Source of the DNA: CAIUVD01 sp044338255 | Lineage (GTDB): Bacteria; Planctomycetota; UBA11346 | DNA length: 6,124 nt | NCBI GenBank assembly: GCA_044338255.1 | Contig: JBIILZ010000167.1 | Span: 1 to 6,124 of the forward strand | Direction of reading: 5' to 3' | In this document: positions 1 to 6,094 of the stretch, piece by piece | Numbering within the stretch: the first letter of the stretch is position 1 | How the letters are laid out: each line of letters opens with the position of its first letter | Program-made: the position numbers and the translations under genes | Notes under the pieces: model-generated | The model's input: only the letters and a program-made list of their open reading frames with translations | The model's database searches: none | What the model was told of the DNA's origin: nothing

Positions 1-1
1 T

Positions 2-61
2 GTCGAGATCGCTGTTCATGGCCACACCGTATCAGAAATGTATCCCGCAACCCCGAACTGA
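2..61 (+). CDS. C-terminal end of an unidentified upstream ORF (partial)
   Basis: An open frame enters from the left edge and ends at a TGA at 59-61. Its last residues read VEIAVHGHTVSEMYPATPN. The residue mix looks like natural protein, but 19 residues are too few to assign a family. The stop overlaps a possible CTG codon at 58-60 that opens the next frame, which resembles the 4-bp overlaps seen further downstream. It could equally be a chance open frame. Confidence 0.25.
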   Translation, partial: VEIAVHGHTVSEMYPATPN

Positions 62-325
62 CTATACCAGTGCGAGTTTATGTACCCACACCAAACAGCG
101 AGGAGCCGTGGTACCTGGTGCCTGCCTGCTGATCTACTGGACGAAAGCGATCAGGAAATGAACGAGACGGTCCTGGCCGATCGCTCCGACGGTGGACCCT
201 TGGGCGAAGTCCTCTCGAAGTTCAACGTCACAACGCTGATGGGCGAAACCAAGGCTCTTTACGTGATCACGATGCTAGCCGGCAAAGAGACGTACTCGAT
301 CGTTTGTTGGCCAGAAGAAAGGTAG
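58..325 (+). pseudogene. Small unidentified ORF, probably frameshifted
   Basis: Two plus-strand frames seem to form one protein. The first, open from the window start and possibly beginning at CTG 58 or GTG 70, reads IPVRVYVPTPNSEEPWYLVPA and then hits a stop near 133. The second, with an ATG at 80, carries on from LPADLLDESDQ to a TAG at 325 and ends in CWPEER. At the crossover (about 119-132) the DNA contains a doubled TGCC. Removing one copy would give a continuous reading through WYLVPADLLDE. Third codon positions in the second frame are mostly G or C, as in real genes here. I do not recognise the family. If no frameshift exists, the alternative is an intact 81-aa ORF at 80-325. Confidence 0.35.
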
Positions 326-513
326 CATCGACTATATATTGCGTCCTATTACTATCCCCAACGATGTCTGCTATGCTGAATTTCCTTCAACTGGCAACTG
401 ACGTGTTGTTGCCGCTCTATTTCTTGAGGGTCGTTCGCGGTGGCTACATCGGTTCGTGCGCGCCCCGGTCGTCGACAAGCAACCAGATCTCGAATCGCAT
501 GACCAGTAAACAA

Positions 514-527
514 ACTATAATTGTAGT
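514..527. repeat. Imperfect palindrome over the first -10 box
   Basis: ACTATAATTGTAGT matches its own reverse complement at 12 of 14 positions. It covers the TATAAT at 516-521 and touches the second box. A two-fold symmetric site on a -10 element is a typical operator arrangement. The obvious candidate ligand is the small HTH protein encoded first in the operon, but that link is inference. Confidence 0.35.
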
Positions 528-532
528 ATAAT
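514..532 (+). promoter_or_regulatory. Candidate promoter: two overlapping-register TATAAT boxes
   Basis: TATAAT occurs at 516-521 and again at 527-532, 11 bp apart, in an AT-rich patch on the strand of the operon and about 100 bp before its first ATG. No good TTGACA-like -35 box sits 16-18 bp upstream of either, so the promoter may be weak or activator-dependent. A start near 540 would give a leader of roughly 90 nt. Confidence 0.4.
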
Positions 533-546
533 GGATCGATTGATCC
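533..546. repeat. Imperfect palindrome just after the second -10 box
   Basis: GGATCGATTGATCC has perfect 5-bp outer arms (GGATC/GATCC) and matches its reverse complement at 12 of 14 positions. It begins one base after the TATAAT at 527-532, where transcription would start. It could be a second operator half-site. GATC-rich palindromes also arise by chance. Confidence 0.3.
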
Positions 547-630
547 CACGAGGCCCAAGGCATATTCCCTCAATTGACCCCATCGCCAACCAAAGCGCCA
601 GACGGGTCAAGGCTGATTTAGGACGTCGTA

Positions 631-843
631 ATGCCTGAGGAGATCGAAAACTGGCGTACTGCCGCTGAGGCCTGTGCGTACCTGTCGATCTCCGACAACA
701 CGCTCCAGCGCTGGATAACCCATCGTGGTCTGACGGTGCACCGGGTCGGGCGTACCATGCGGTTCAAGTTCTCTGGAATCGATGTTTGGGTGCGGTCGGC
801 GAGCTCTTTGCCCGCTTCATTGGCAGATAGATCACAGCCATGA
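631..843 (+). CDS. Small HTH (excisionase/MerR-like) DNA-binding protein
   Basis: A 70-aa protein that is almost entirely one helix-turn-helix domain of the HTH_17/excisionase type. Residues 8-54 show the pattern WRTAAEACAYL, then SDNTLQRWI as the recognition helix, then a wing (LTVHRVGRTMRF) and the closing DVWV. This layout is common to phage excisionases and to single-domain transcription regulators. It lacks the effector domain of full MerR proteins. The start is supported by AGGA at 620-623, seven bases before the ATG. Its stop overlaps the next start (ATGA, 840-843), so it is the first gene of the operon and most likely its autoregulator. Small HTH regulators often precede defence operons. 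An excisionase role cannot be excluded, but no integrase is visible here. Confidence 0.8.
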   Translation: MPEEIENWRTAAEACAYLSISDNTLQRWITHRGLTVHRVGRTMRFKFSGIDVWVRSASSLPASLADRSQP

Positions 844-1259
844 GCAACGACCAGCTCACACTTTGGCCAAATGGCTGGCAACCGGAACACCTAGCCAAGA
901 TGGCCCAGGCGGATCGGCATACTTCTGGGTTATCGTGGACGGCGGTCGATGCGGCTCTAGCTCGTCACCTCCTGGTGCTGGCGCATGCCACCACCGCCAA
1001 CGAATTTCTCGATGCCAAGCTTGGGCAGATGCTCGTCGGTGCCTGCCAGGTGCTGGTGAAGGCCGCCGCAGTTCGTGACAACCTTGAGCAGACCTGGATC
1101 CGCATGGCAGTGGCCTACGTACTCGACACCAACGATTGTGCCCCTGACCTGACGGCGCTCGGTGGCCTGGATGACGATGCGGATGTCGTGCTTGCCCTGC
1201 TGGACTCCCTCGGCGCAGTCGAACTTGCTGGCCCAATTCGTAAGCACCTGCACCGATGA
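840..1259 (+). CDS. DUF1232 (YkvA-like) domain protein
   Basis: A 139-aa protein with an alpha-helical N-terminal part and a C-terminal segment at about residues 88-122 that fits DUF1232. The helix WIRMAVAYVL is followed by D-x-N-D-x-x-P-D, then GGLDDDADVVLAL, matching the usual Y-x-x-x-P-x-D-x-x-P-D and G-x-x-D-D core. Family members are usually small and often membrane-linked. This copy has no obvious strongly hydrophobic transmembrane segment, so it is probably soluble. The biochemical function of the family is unknown. It overlaps its neighbours by 4 bp on both sides (840-843 and 1256-1259), has no strong ribosome binding site of its own, and is likely made by coupled translation. A structural or accessory role for the helicase is plausible but inferred. 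The family call rests on pattern recognition. Confidence 0.75.
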   Translation: MSNDQLTLWPNGWQPEHLAKMAQADRHTSGLSWTAVDAALARHLLVLAHATTANEFLDAKLGQMLVGACQVLVKAAAVRDNLEQTWIRMAVAYVLDTNDCAPDLTALGGLDDDADVVLALLDSLGAVELAGPIRKHLHR

Positions 1260-4200
1260 GCGCACTCTTTCTACCCGCAGGTACGCGCGTCGAGATCCGT
1301 GATGAGGAGTGGATCATCCGTCGCTGTGTGCCCCTGCCCCATGGTGGCTGCGAGGTGCATGTCGCTGGGACGAGTGAACTGGTCAGAGGGCACGAAGCCG
1401 TGTTCCTGAGCACTCTCGATCAGGTGCGCGAGCTGAAGCCCGAAGAGACCATCCTGGTCAGCGACCAATCGCCAGGTTACCACCAGGCGAAGCTCTACCT
1501 GGATGCCCTGCTGAAGCGCACACCGCCAAGCGACAGTGCGCTGTCCATCGGACCACACGCTGCGATCGATCCCGCGCCATACCAGCTCGAACCAACTGAA
1601 AAAGTTTTCGGCCTGGGTCGGTACCGCGATCGTGGCCCGCAGCTCCGCCCGCGGCTACTGATCGCAGATGCAGTCGGCTTGGGCAAGACCATCGAGGTCG
1701 GCATCCTGGTGACCGAGCTAATCAAGCGCGGTCGCGGTGATCGCATTCTGTGCTTGGCCAAGAAGAGCATGCTCGCGCAGTTCCAGCAAGAGCTGTGGGC
1801 GCGGTTCAACATCCCCCTCGTCCGTCTCGACAGCCTGGGCATCGCCCGGTTGCGCTCACGGATTCCGGCCAATCGCAACCCGTTCAGCTGCTACAACCGC
1901 ATCATCATCTCGATCGACACGCTGAAGGACACCAAGGCGTCGACCAGCTACCGGCACTACCTGGAATCCTTCCCATGGGACATCGTCATCATCGACGAGG
2001 CGCACAACTGCGCCAATCCCGGTACGGCCAACAACATCCTCGCCCATCGCGTCTGCGCCAACGCCGAGGCCGTGATCCTCACCACGGCCACGCCGCACAA
2101 CGGCAAGCCGCGCAGCTTTGCCGAGTTGATCCGCCTGCTCGATCCTACGGCCATCGCCGATCTGGATTCCTACGAGGCCGACCACATCGCCCCATATTTC
2201 ATCCGTCGATTCAAGAAGGATGTGGTCGATCAGGTCGGTGAGCATTTCCGCGATCGTCACATCCTGCCGATTCGCCAAGCGGCCACTCCCGCCGAGGAAG
2301 CGATCTTCAACCGTCTTGGCGAGCTGCGACTGCGCAGCGTCAGCGACAGCCGATTCGGCCAAGACCACCTCATGCGCTGGGTGCTCTTCAAGGCCTACTT
2401 GTCCAGCCCAGTCGCCGCTGCGGAAACCCTCGCGCATCGCCTCACCGAGCTGCGTCGCCAGTTCAGCGACGGCAAGCACGATCATCTGGCAAGCCACATT
2501 ACCGAACTGGAGTCGCTGCACACCGCTCTGGCCGCCCAGCCGATCACCGGCAGCGCCCGCTACGCCGCTTTGCACAAGGTCCTCACCGATCTCGGCTGGC
2601 ATGGTCGCGAGGACAGCCAGCGCATCATCCTGTTCACGGAAAGCCGTCGCACCCAGGATGCCCTGGCCGAGGCCCTGCGTTCTCATTTCAAGGCCAACGA
2701 CGAGGTCATCCAGACCATCCACGGTGGCATGACCGACCTCGATCAGAGCCGCATCGTCGATGACTTCGGCAAGGGCGACACGCCGGTTCGCCTACTCATT
2801 GCCACCGATGTCGCCAGCGAAGGCGTAAACCTGCACTACCAGTGCCATCTGCTGGTCCATTACGATCTACCGTGGTCGCTCATCCGCCTGGAACAGCTCA
2901 ACGGGCGCATCGACCGCTACGGCCAGACCCAGGATCCGCGCGTCCATTACCTGCTGACCATCAGCCAGTGCCCAGCATTCCAAGGCGATCAGCGCATCCT
3001 GGATGCCCTCATCGAGAAGGAGCAATGGGTCTACCGCAACACCGGTGACGCCGCTGGCGTCATACAGTTCCACAGCGTCGATGCTGAAGAAGCCGCGATC
3101 GCTGAAGCCGCCATCACCGGCCAGACCCCTGAGCAGGCGCTGGCCGCTCCCAACACGCCCGAAGCCCAAGAAGCCAACCTCCTCGAACGGCTTTTGGCTG
3201 CTGCGCAGCGACTGGATGCCGTAGCCCCGCCAACCGGTCAGCCGGTGTCGTCCGCCTGGCCGACGCTCTATCCCAACGACCTCTCCTTCCTTACCGAAGC
3301 CTGGGCCACGCTATTTCCTAGTGTGCCGCTCGATCGCCACCCCCAACGGCCCCAGGTCGAAGTCAAAGCCCCCGATGACCTGTGGAGTCGCTGCGGCGGC
3401 AGCCTGGGCAGTCGCGATGCGATCATTCCCGGTGCCACGGCCATCCCTGATGAGGCCCTGCCTCCTGACCGTTCGTTCGTCCTGACCACCGATCCCGCAG
3501 CGGTCATGGAGGCCATCAAGCGCGCCCGTGTCCTGGCCAACGCCTCAGCGGGTGCGACCAAGCGCAAAGGTCGCCCAGCCAAAGAGGGATCCGCATCCCC
3601 GAGCGCGGCTGCGTTGATGGACCTCGACCCCGAACTGCCCTCCAGCTGGCCGCGCCTGCACCTGCTGTGGGAACAGCATCCAGTAGTGCAGTGGCTGCTC
3701 GATCGGGTGCTGATTCATTTCGGACGCGGCGAGGCGCCATTGCTCTACGCGCCGCATCTGCCACCACGCACCGCCTATGCTCTGATGCGCGGCAGCATCC
3801 CCAACCGCAATGGCCGCGAAACCGTCGTCGACTGGTTCGCCGTCCGCTTCCAGGTCGAGCGCACTCTGCCGCCGTTGGAATTCGCCGGTCTTGAAATCGT
3901 AGCTTTGGCTCAGGCCTTGGCTGACCTGCGCCTGGAAAAAATCGGCCCAACCGGTCACGCGCCCGACGTGGCCGACCGCCTGCGCACCTGGCTGCCGTTC
4001 TGCGTCAACACCGCCCAGCAGCACCTGTCGGATCTGCGCCGCGCCCGTGGCCAAGCCCTCGGGCGTCCGCTCATCGAACGCAATCGGCGGTTGAGCGTCT
4101 GGGTCGACAAGGTACGCGAACTGATCGCCGCCAAGCAGGAGCGGCTCGACGCCACCACCACCGCATACAAGGCACACGTCGGCCGTCTCAATCTCGAACG

Positions 4201-4333
4201 GGCGAAGATCGATCGCATCCTGAAATCCCAGCAGGACTGGCTCGATCGCACCATGCGCACCAGCGATACCGGTGTCCTGCAAGTGGCGATGGTGGTCGCA
4301 GGCCCTGATATCAGTCCAGGAGTGGTCGCATGA
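1256..4333 (+). CDS. SNF2/DEAH-family helicase, defence-system type (DrmD-like)
   Basis: A 1025-aa superfamily 2 ATPase expected to bind and translocate on DNA. Residues 1-70 form a small N-terminal domain (PAGTRVEIRDEEWIIRR). The first RecA-like domain has Walker A DAVGLGKT (K144), DEAH at 247-250 and motif III TATPHNG at 277-283. The second has ILFTESRRTQDALAE (about 458-472), motif V ATDVASEGVNL (about 515-525) and motif VI QLNGRIDRYGQ (about 547-557). All ATPase motifs look intact. The remaining 450 residues are family-specific. They include a basic KRKGRPAK stretch near 769-776 that resembles an AT-hook, and a charged, probably coiled-coil segment near 925-1010. N-terminus and layout resemble the large SNF2 helicases of helicase-methylase defence loci such as DISARM DrmD. 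Exact membership needs a profile search, so no symbol is given. It is coupled to the DUF1232 gene and to fic by ATGA overlaps. Confidence 0.9.
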   Translation: MSALFLPAGTRVEIRDEEWIIRRCVPLPHGGCEVHVAGTSELVRGHEAVFLSTLDQVRELKPEETILVSDQSPGYHQAKLYLDALLKRTPPSDSALSIGPHAAIDPAPYQLEPTEKVFGLGRYRDRGPQLRPRLLIADAVGLGKTIEVGILVTELIKRGRGDRILCLAKKSMLAQFQQELWARFNIPLVRLDSLGIARLRSRIPANRNPFSCYNRIIISIDTLKDTKASTSYRHYLESFPWDIVIIDEAHNCANPGTANNILAHRVCANAEAVILTTATPHNGKPRSFAELIRLLDPTAIADLDSYEADHIAPYFIRRFKKDVVDQVGEHFRDRHILPIRQAATPAEEAIFNRLGELRLRSVSDSRFGQDHLMRWVLFKAYLSSPVAAAETLAHRLTELRRQFSDGKHDHLASHITELESLHTALAAQPITGSARYAALHKVLTDLGWHGREDSQRIILFTESRRTQDALAEALRSHFKANDEVIQTIHGGMTDLDQSRIVDDFGKGDTPVRLLIATDVASEGVNLHYQCHLLVHYDLPWSLIRLEQLNGRIDRYGQTQDPRVHYLLTISQCPAFQGDQRILDALIEKEQWVYRNTGDAAGVIQFHSVDAEEAAIAEAAITGQTPEQALAAPNTPEAQEANLLERLLAAAQRLDAVAPPTGQPVSSAWPTLYPNDLSFLTEAWATLFPSVPLDRHPQRPQVEVKAPDDLWSRCGGSLGSRDAIIPGATAIPDEALPPDRSFVLTTDPAAVMEAIKRARVLANASAGATKRKGRPAKEGSASPSAAALMDLDPELPSSWPRLHLLWEQHPVVQWLLDRVLIHFGRGEAPLLYAPHLPPRTAYALMRGSIPNRNGRETVVDWFAVRFQVERTLPPLEFAGLEIVALAQALADLRLEKIGPTGHAPDVADRLRTWLPFCVNTAQQHLSDLRRARGQALGRPLIERNRRLSVWVDKVRELIAAKQERLDATTTAYKAHVGRLNLERAKIDRILKSQQDWLDRTMRTSDTGVLQVAMVVAGPDISPGVVA
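3560..3583 (+). other. AT-hook-like motif within the helicase
   Basis: Codons 769-776 of the helicase encode KRKGRPAK. The GRP core with flanking basic residues is the AT-hook signature, which binds the minor groove of AT-rich DNA. It lies in a low-complexity linker rich in Ala, Ser and Gly, outside the ATPase domains. Short basic linkers can match this pattern by chance. Confidence 0.4.
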
Positions 4334-5460
4334 CCTACACTCCGCGATTCACCCTGACCCCGCCCATGTTGGAGGCCTTCGCTGCCATTGGCGGCTACCA
4401 GGCAACGGTATCTGTGCTGCCGTTGCCCCTGGCCGTCGAACGCCGCTTACGACGTGAAACCCGCGTGCGGGTTGCCCACAACAGCACCTGGATCGAAAAC
4501 CGCACCCTGTTGCTGGAAGAGGCTGCCGCTGTCATTGCCGACCGCGCCCTGGCCGATCCGTCACGGGGCACCGGTCAGGCCGCCCAGGAGGTCCGCAATT
4601 ACTTTCAGGCGCTCGAATTCATTGATCTGAACCCCGATGTCACGCCTGATGAAGACTTCATCTGCCGCCTGCACGCCATCATCATGCGCGGGTCCGCGGG
4701 TGGTCGCCCGCGTGAACGCAGCACCTACCGTCACGACAACCTTCGCGTCGGCAATTTCGTCTACGTACCACCCGCACATGAGGATGTCCCAGCGCTGATG
4801 GCCGATCTTGCCGCCTGGGCTACCGGTGCAGGGCAGGCGCTGCCCCGTCCGATCTTCGCCGCGATCCTCGCCTACCAGTTCGTCACCATCCATCCGTTCC
4901 ACGACGGCAATGGGCGGACGTGTCGAGCCTTGGCCACCTGGGCGCTGCGCGGCCCCGACGAAGCCACTGCCGTCGATGCCCTCGGTCTGCTGAACGTCGA
5001 AGAGTTTTACGCCGCCGACCTTGAGGGATACTACGCCGCCCTCCAGATGGGCTGCCACTTCTCGTACTACGATGCCAACGAACACGGCAGCCGCTCAGAC
5101 CCAGATCTGACTCCCTGGATTGACTACGTGCTCACCATGCTCGCCCGCAGCACCCAGCAGGTACGACAGACCATCGCCGATCGCTTCCGTACCACCCACG
5201 GCGATCTCCTGGCCGACCCCGTTGCCGCCTGGCCGCGCACCTTCCGCCGCCTGGTGATCAACAGCGTCGACCCCCAGGCCCCGTTCGGCCCTACCGAAGT
5301 CGCTACCGCCCTCCAGGTCAGTGATCGCACCGCCCGCAACTGGCTCCAGGAATGGCATGCCGCTGGCCTGATTGCACCCCAGCGGCCCACCGCCCAACGG
5401 GTCCACGCATGGGTACTGTCCGCCAGTGTCGCCGCGACCGTCGCCAAGGAGCTCGCGTGA
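4330..5460 (+). CDS. Class II Fic protein with C-terminal winged HTH
   Basis: A 376-aa Fic-family enzyme. The catalytic motif HPFHDGNGRTCR lies at 188-199 and fits HxFx(D/E)GNGRxxR, with H188 as predicted base, so the protein is probably an active AMP-transferase or related nucleotidyl-transferase. The inhibitory motif (S/T)xxxE(G/N) appears as STWIEN at 52-57. Lying before the Fic core, it makes this a class II Fic, normally held off by E56 blocking the ATP site. A loop FVYVPPAHEDV (near 143) fits the substrate-binding flap. The C-terminal LQVSDRTARNWLQEWHAAGLI (near 328-348) is a helix-turn-helix, common in stand-alone Fic proteins. Start: AGGAG at 4318-4322, seven bases before ATG, overlapping the helicase stop by 4 bp. 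The target protein is unknown. It could modify a partner in the operon, regulate it, or act as a toxin under infection. Its TGA runs directly into the repeat array. Confidence 0.93.
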   Translation: MTYTPRFTLTPPMLEAFAAIGGYQATVSVLPLPLAVERRLRRETRVRVAHNSTWIENRTLLLEEAAAVIADRALADPSRGTGQAAQEVRNYFQALEFIDLNPDVTPDEDFICRLHAIIMRGSAGGRPRERSTYRHDNLRVGNFVYVPPAHEDVPALMADLAAWATGAGQALPRPIFAAILAYQFVTIHPFHDGNGRTCRALATWALRGPDEATAVDALGLLNVEEFYAADLEGYYAALQMGCHFSYYDANEHGSRSDPDLTPWIDYVLTMLARSTQQVRQTIADRFRTTHGDLLADPVAAWPRTFRRLVINSVDPQAPFGPTEVATALQVSDRTARNWLQEWHAAGLIAPQRPTAQRVHAWVLSASVAATVAKELA

Positions 5461-5526
5461 ATAGCGGCAGTCAGTCCAGCCCAATAGCGGAAGCACTGCC
5501 CAGTAATAACGGCAGTCAGTCCATAT

Positions 5527-5537
5527 CCCTATTAGGG
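5527..5537. repeat. Short perfect palindrome CCCTA-T-TAGGG
   Basis: Five-base arms around one central base, directly after the first repeat triplet. The loop is too short for an RNA hairpin terminator and no T-run follows, so a protein-binding site is more likely than a terminator. It overlaps the possible degenerate repeat copy at 5534. Confidence 0.4.
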
Positions 5538-5539
5538 GT

Positions 5540-5563
5540 AATTTGCATATTTTATCGCAAATT
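5540..5563. repeat. Inverted repeat AATTTGC/GCAAATT centred between the repeat triplets
   Basis: Perfect 7-bp arms at 5540-5546 and 5557-5563 with a 10-bp AT-rich spacer. The centre of symmetry lies within about 3 bp of the midpoint between the two repeat triplets. The arm spacing of 17 bp is typical of dimeric HTH binding. A weak promoter could lie here (TTGCAT 5543-5548), but no well-spaced -10 box follows. Confidence 0.45.
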
Positions 5564-5662
5564 CCGCCTAAATACCATCCCGTCTCCCTGTTTTAGCGGC
5601 AGTCACACCTCCGTTTTAGCGGCAACCCGATTACCCAATAGCGGCACCGTCAGGGCCACCCC

Positions 5663-6094
5663 ATGACCCCCGCCATCGACAACGACACGGAATTCTACCC
5701 GCACCACTACCTCGCCGAGGTCCTGGCTAGCGACTTGGCTGGCATCCGCTCCAAATGGTCCGAAGCCGGTGCCGGTAGCCCGCCCCAGCGCCTTGCAGCA
5801 TTGGGTGGCGACTTCGCCCGCATCCGTGCCCTGGCTGACGAACGCGCACTTGGCCCCGTAGATATCGCAGCCTTCCATGCCCAGGTCATCGAGGCCTTGG
5901 GTTACCAGCGCATCCTCGGCCACTACGCTGTCGACAACCTTGCTGCCGGTAACCCCGGTGTCCCGACCCTGGCTCAGATCCACCTGCCAGGCCGCGCCGC
6001 GCCGTGGGTGGTCGTCGTCTGTGCGATCTGCGACAGCCAGCCGTCGAGCTGGGCATTGATGCGCGTCGGATCCGCGGAGTTCAGGGCCGTGTAA
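5663..6094 (+). CDS. N-terminal fragment of a large adenine methyltransferase-like protein
   Basis: The start of this ORF (EFYPHHYLAEVLASDLAGI at 10-28, then FHAQVIEALGY near 71-81 and LAQIHLPGRAAPW near 103-115) resembles the helical N-terminal region of large class I SAM-dependent DNA adenine methyltransferases (Eco57I/PglX-like) often encoded next to SNF2 helicases. No catalytic motif (NPPY, FxGxG) is present, because these would lie far downstream. The family style is lost after about residue 119 (near 6020), and the frame then runs through unrelated sequence to a TAA at 6092-6094. The gene is therefore truncated or interrupted. Start: AGGG at 5652-5655, seven bases before ATG and inside the last direct repeat. 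If whole, it would be the modification arm of the system and might also sense unmodified phage DNA. The family assignment is from memory of homologues and only moderately certain. Confidence 0.55.
   Translation: MTPAIDNDTEFYPHHYLAEVLASDLAGIRSKWSEAGAGSPPQRLAALGGDFARIRALADERALGPVDIAAFHAQVIEALGYQRILGHYAVDNLAAGNPGVPTLAQIHLPGRAAPWVVVVCAICDSQPSSWALMRVGSAEFRAV

Larger units (their letters stand above)
326..630. other. Intergenic leader of the helicase operon
   Basis: About 300 bp without a convincing gene. Short open frames exist on both strands, but none has a good ribosome binding site or a recognisable domain. Base composition is more AT-rich than the operon that follows, especially around 505-535. 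The promoter-like boxes and two palindromes described separately lie in its second half. I see no tRNA, small-RNA or terminator structure that I could support. Confidence 0.5.
5460..5658 (+). repeat. Two triplets of ~22-bp direct repeats (core AGCGGCA)
   Basis: The core AGCGGCA, mostly preceded by AAT or TTT, recurs in one orientation at 5463, 5486 (AGCGGAA), 5508 (AACGGCA), 5595, 5618 and 5640. Steps are 23 and 22 bp in the first triplet, an 87-bp gap, then again 23 and 22 bp. Copies 1, 3 and 4 share the longer AGCGGCAGTCA (copy 3 with AACGG). A degenerate AGGGGTA at 5534 may be a further copy. The array fills the gap between the Fic stop codon and the methyltransferase start. Steps of about two helical turns put the sites on one face of the helix, as expected for a multimeric protein. 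Candidates are an operator array, iterons, or one end of a transposon that uses several internal transposase sites (Tn7, Tn5053 or IS21 type). It is not CRISPR, as there are no long spacers. Confidence 0.75.

Noticed and set aside
409..416. Inverted copy of the AGCGGCA core (TGCCGCT), perhaps the opposite end of a transposon
   Set aside because: It is a single copy with no neighbouring copies at 22-bp steps, and the same 7-mer also occurs in coding DNA at 660-666, so it is likely chance.
304..531. 75-aa plus-strand open frame with a hydrophobic stretch upstream of the operon
   Set aside because: It has no ribosome binding site, its composition follows the AT-rich leader, and it runs through the candidate promoter boxes.
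856..1413. Long minus-strand open frame opposite the DUF1232 gene and helicase start
   Set aside because: It is Arg/Pro/His-rich and lies opposite well-supported genes, as expected for a shadow frame in GC-rich DNA.
1856..2722. 288-aa minus-strand open frame inside the helicase
   Set aside because: It lies opposite the conserved helicase motifs and has no recognisable domain or ribosome binding site.
3545..4282. 245-aa minus-strand open frame inside the helicase C-terminal region
   Set aside because: Composition mirrors the antisense of the helicase codons, and no family features are seen.
5527..5537. Rho-independent terminator after fic
   Set aside because: The stem is 5 bp with a one-base centre and no T-run follows. 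No other stem-loop with a T-tract was found in the spacer.
5460..5658. CRISPR array
   Set aside because: The conserved core is only 7-11 bp, the unit is about 22 bp with no unique spacers of normal length, and no cas gene is nearby.
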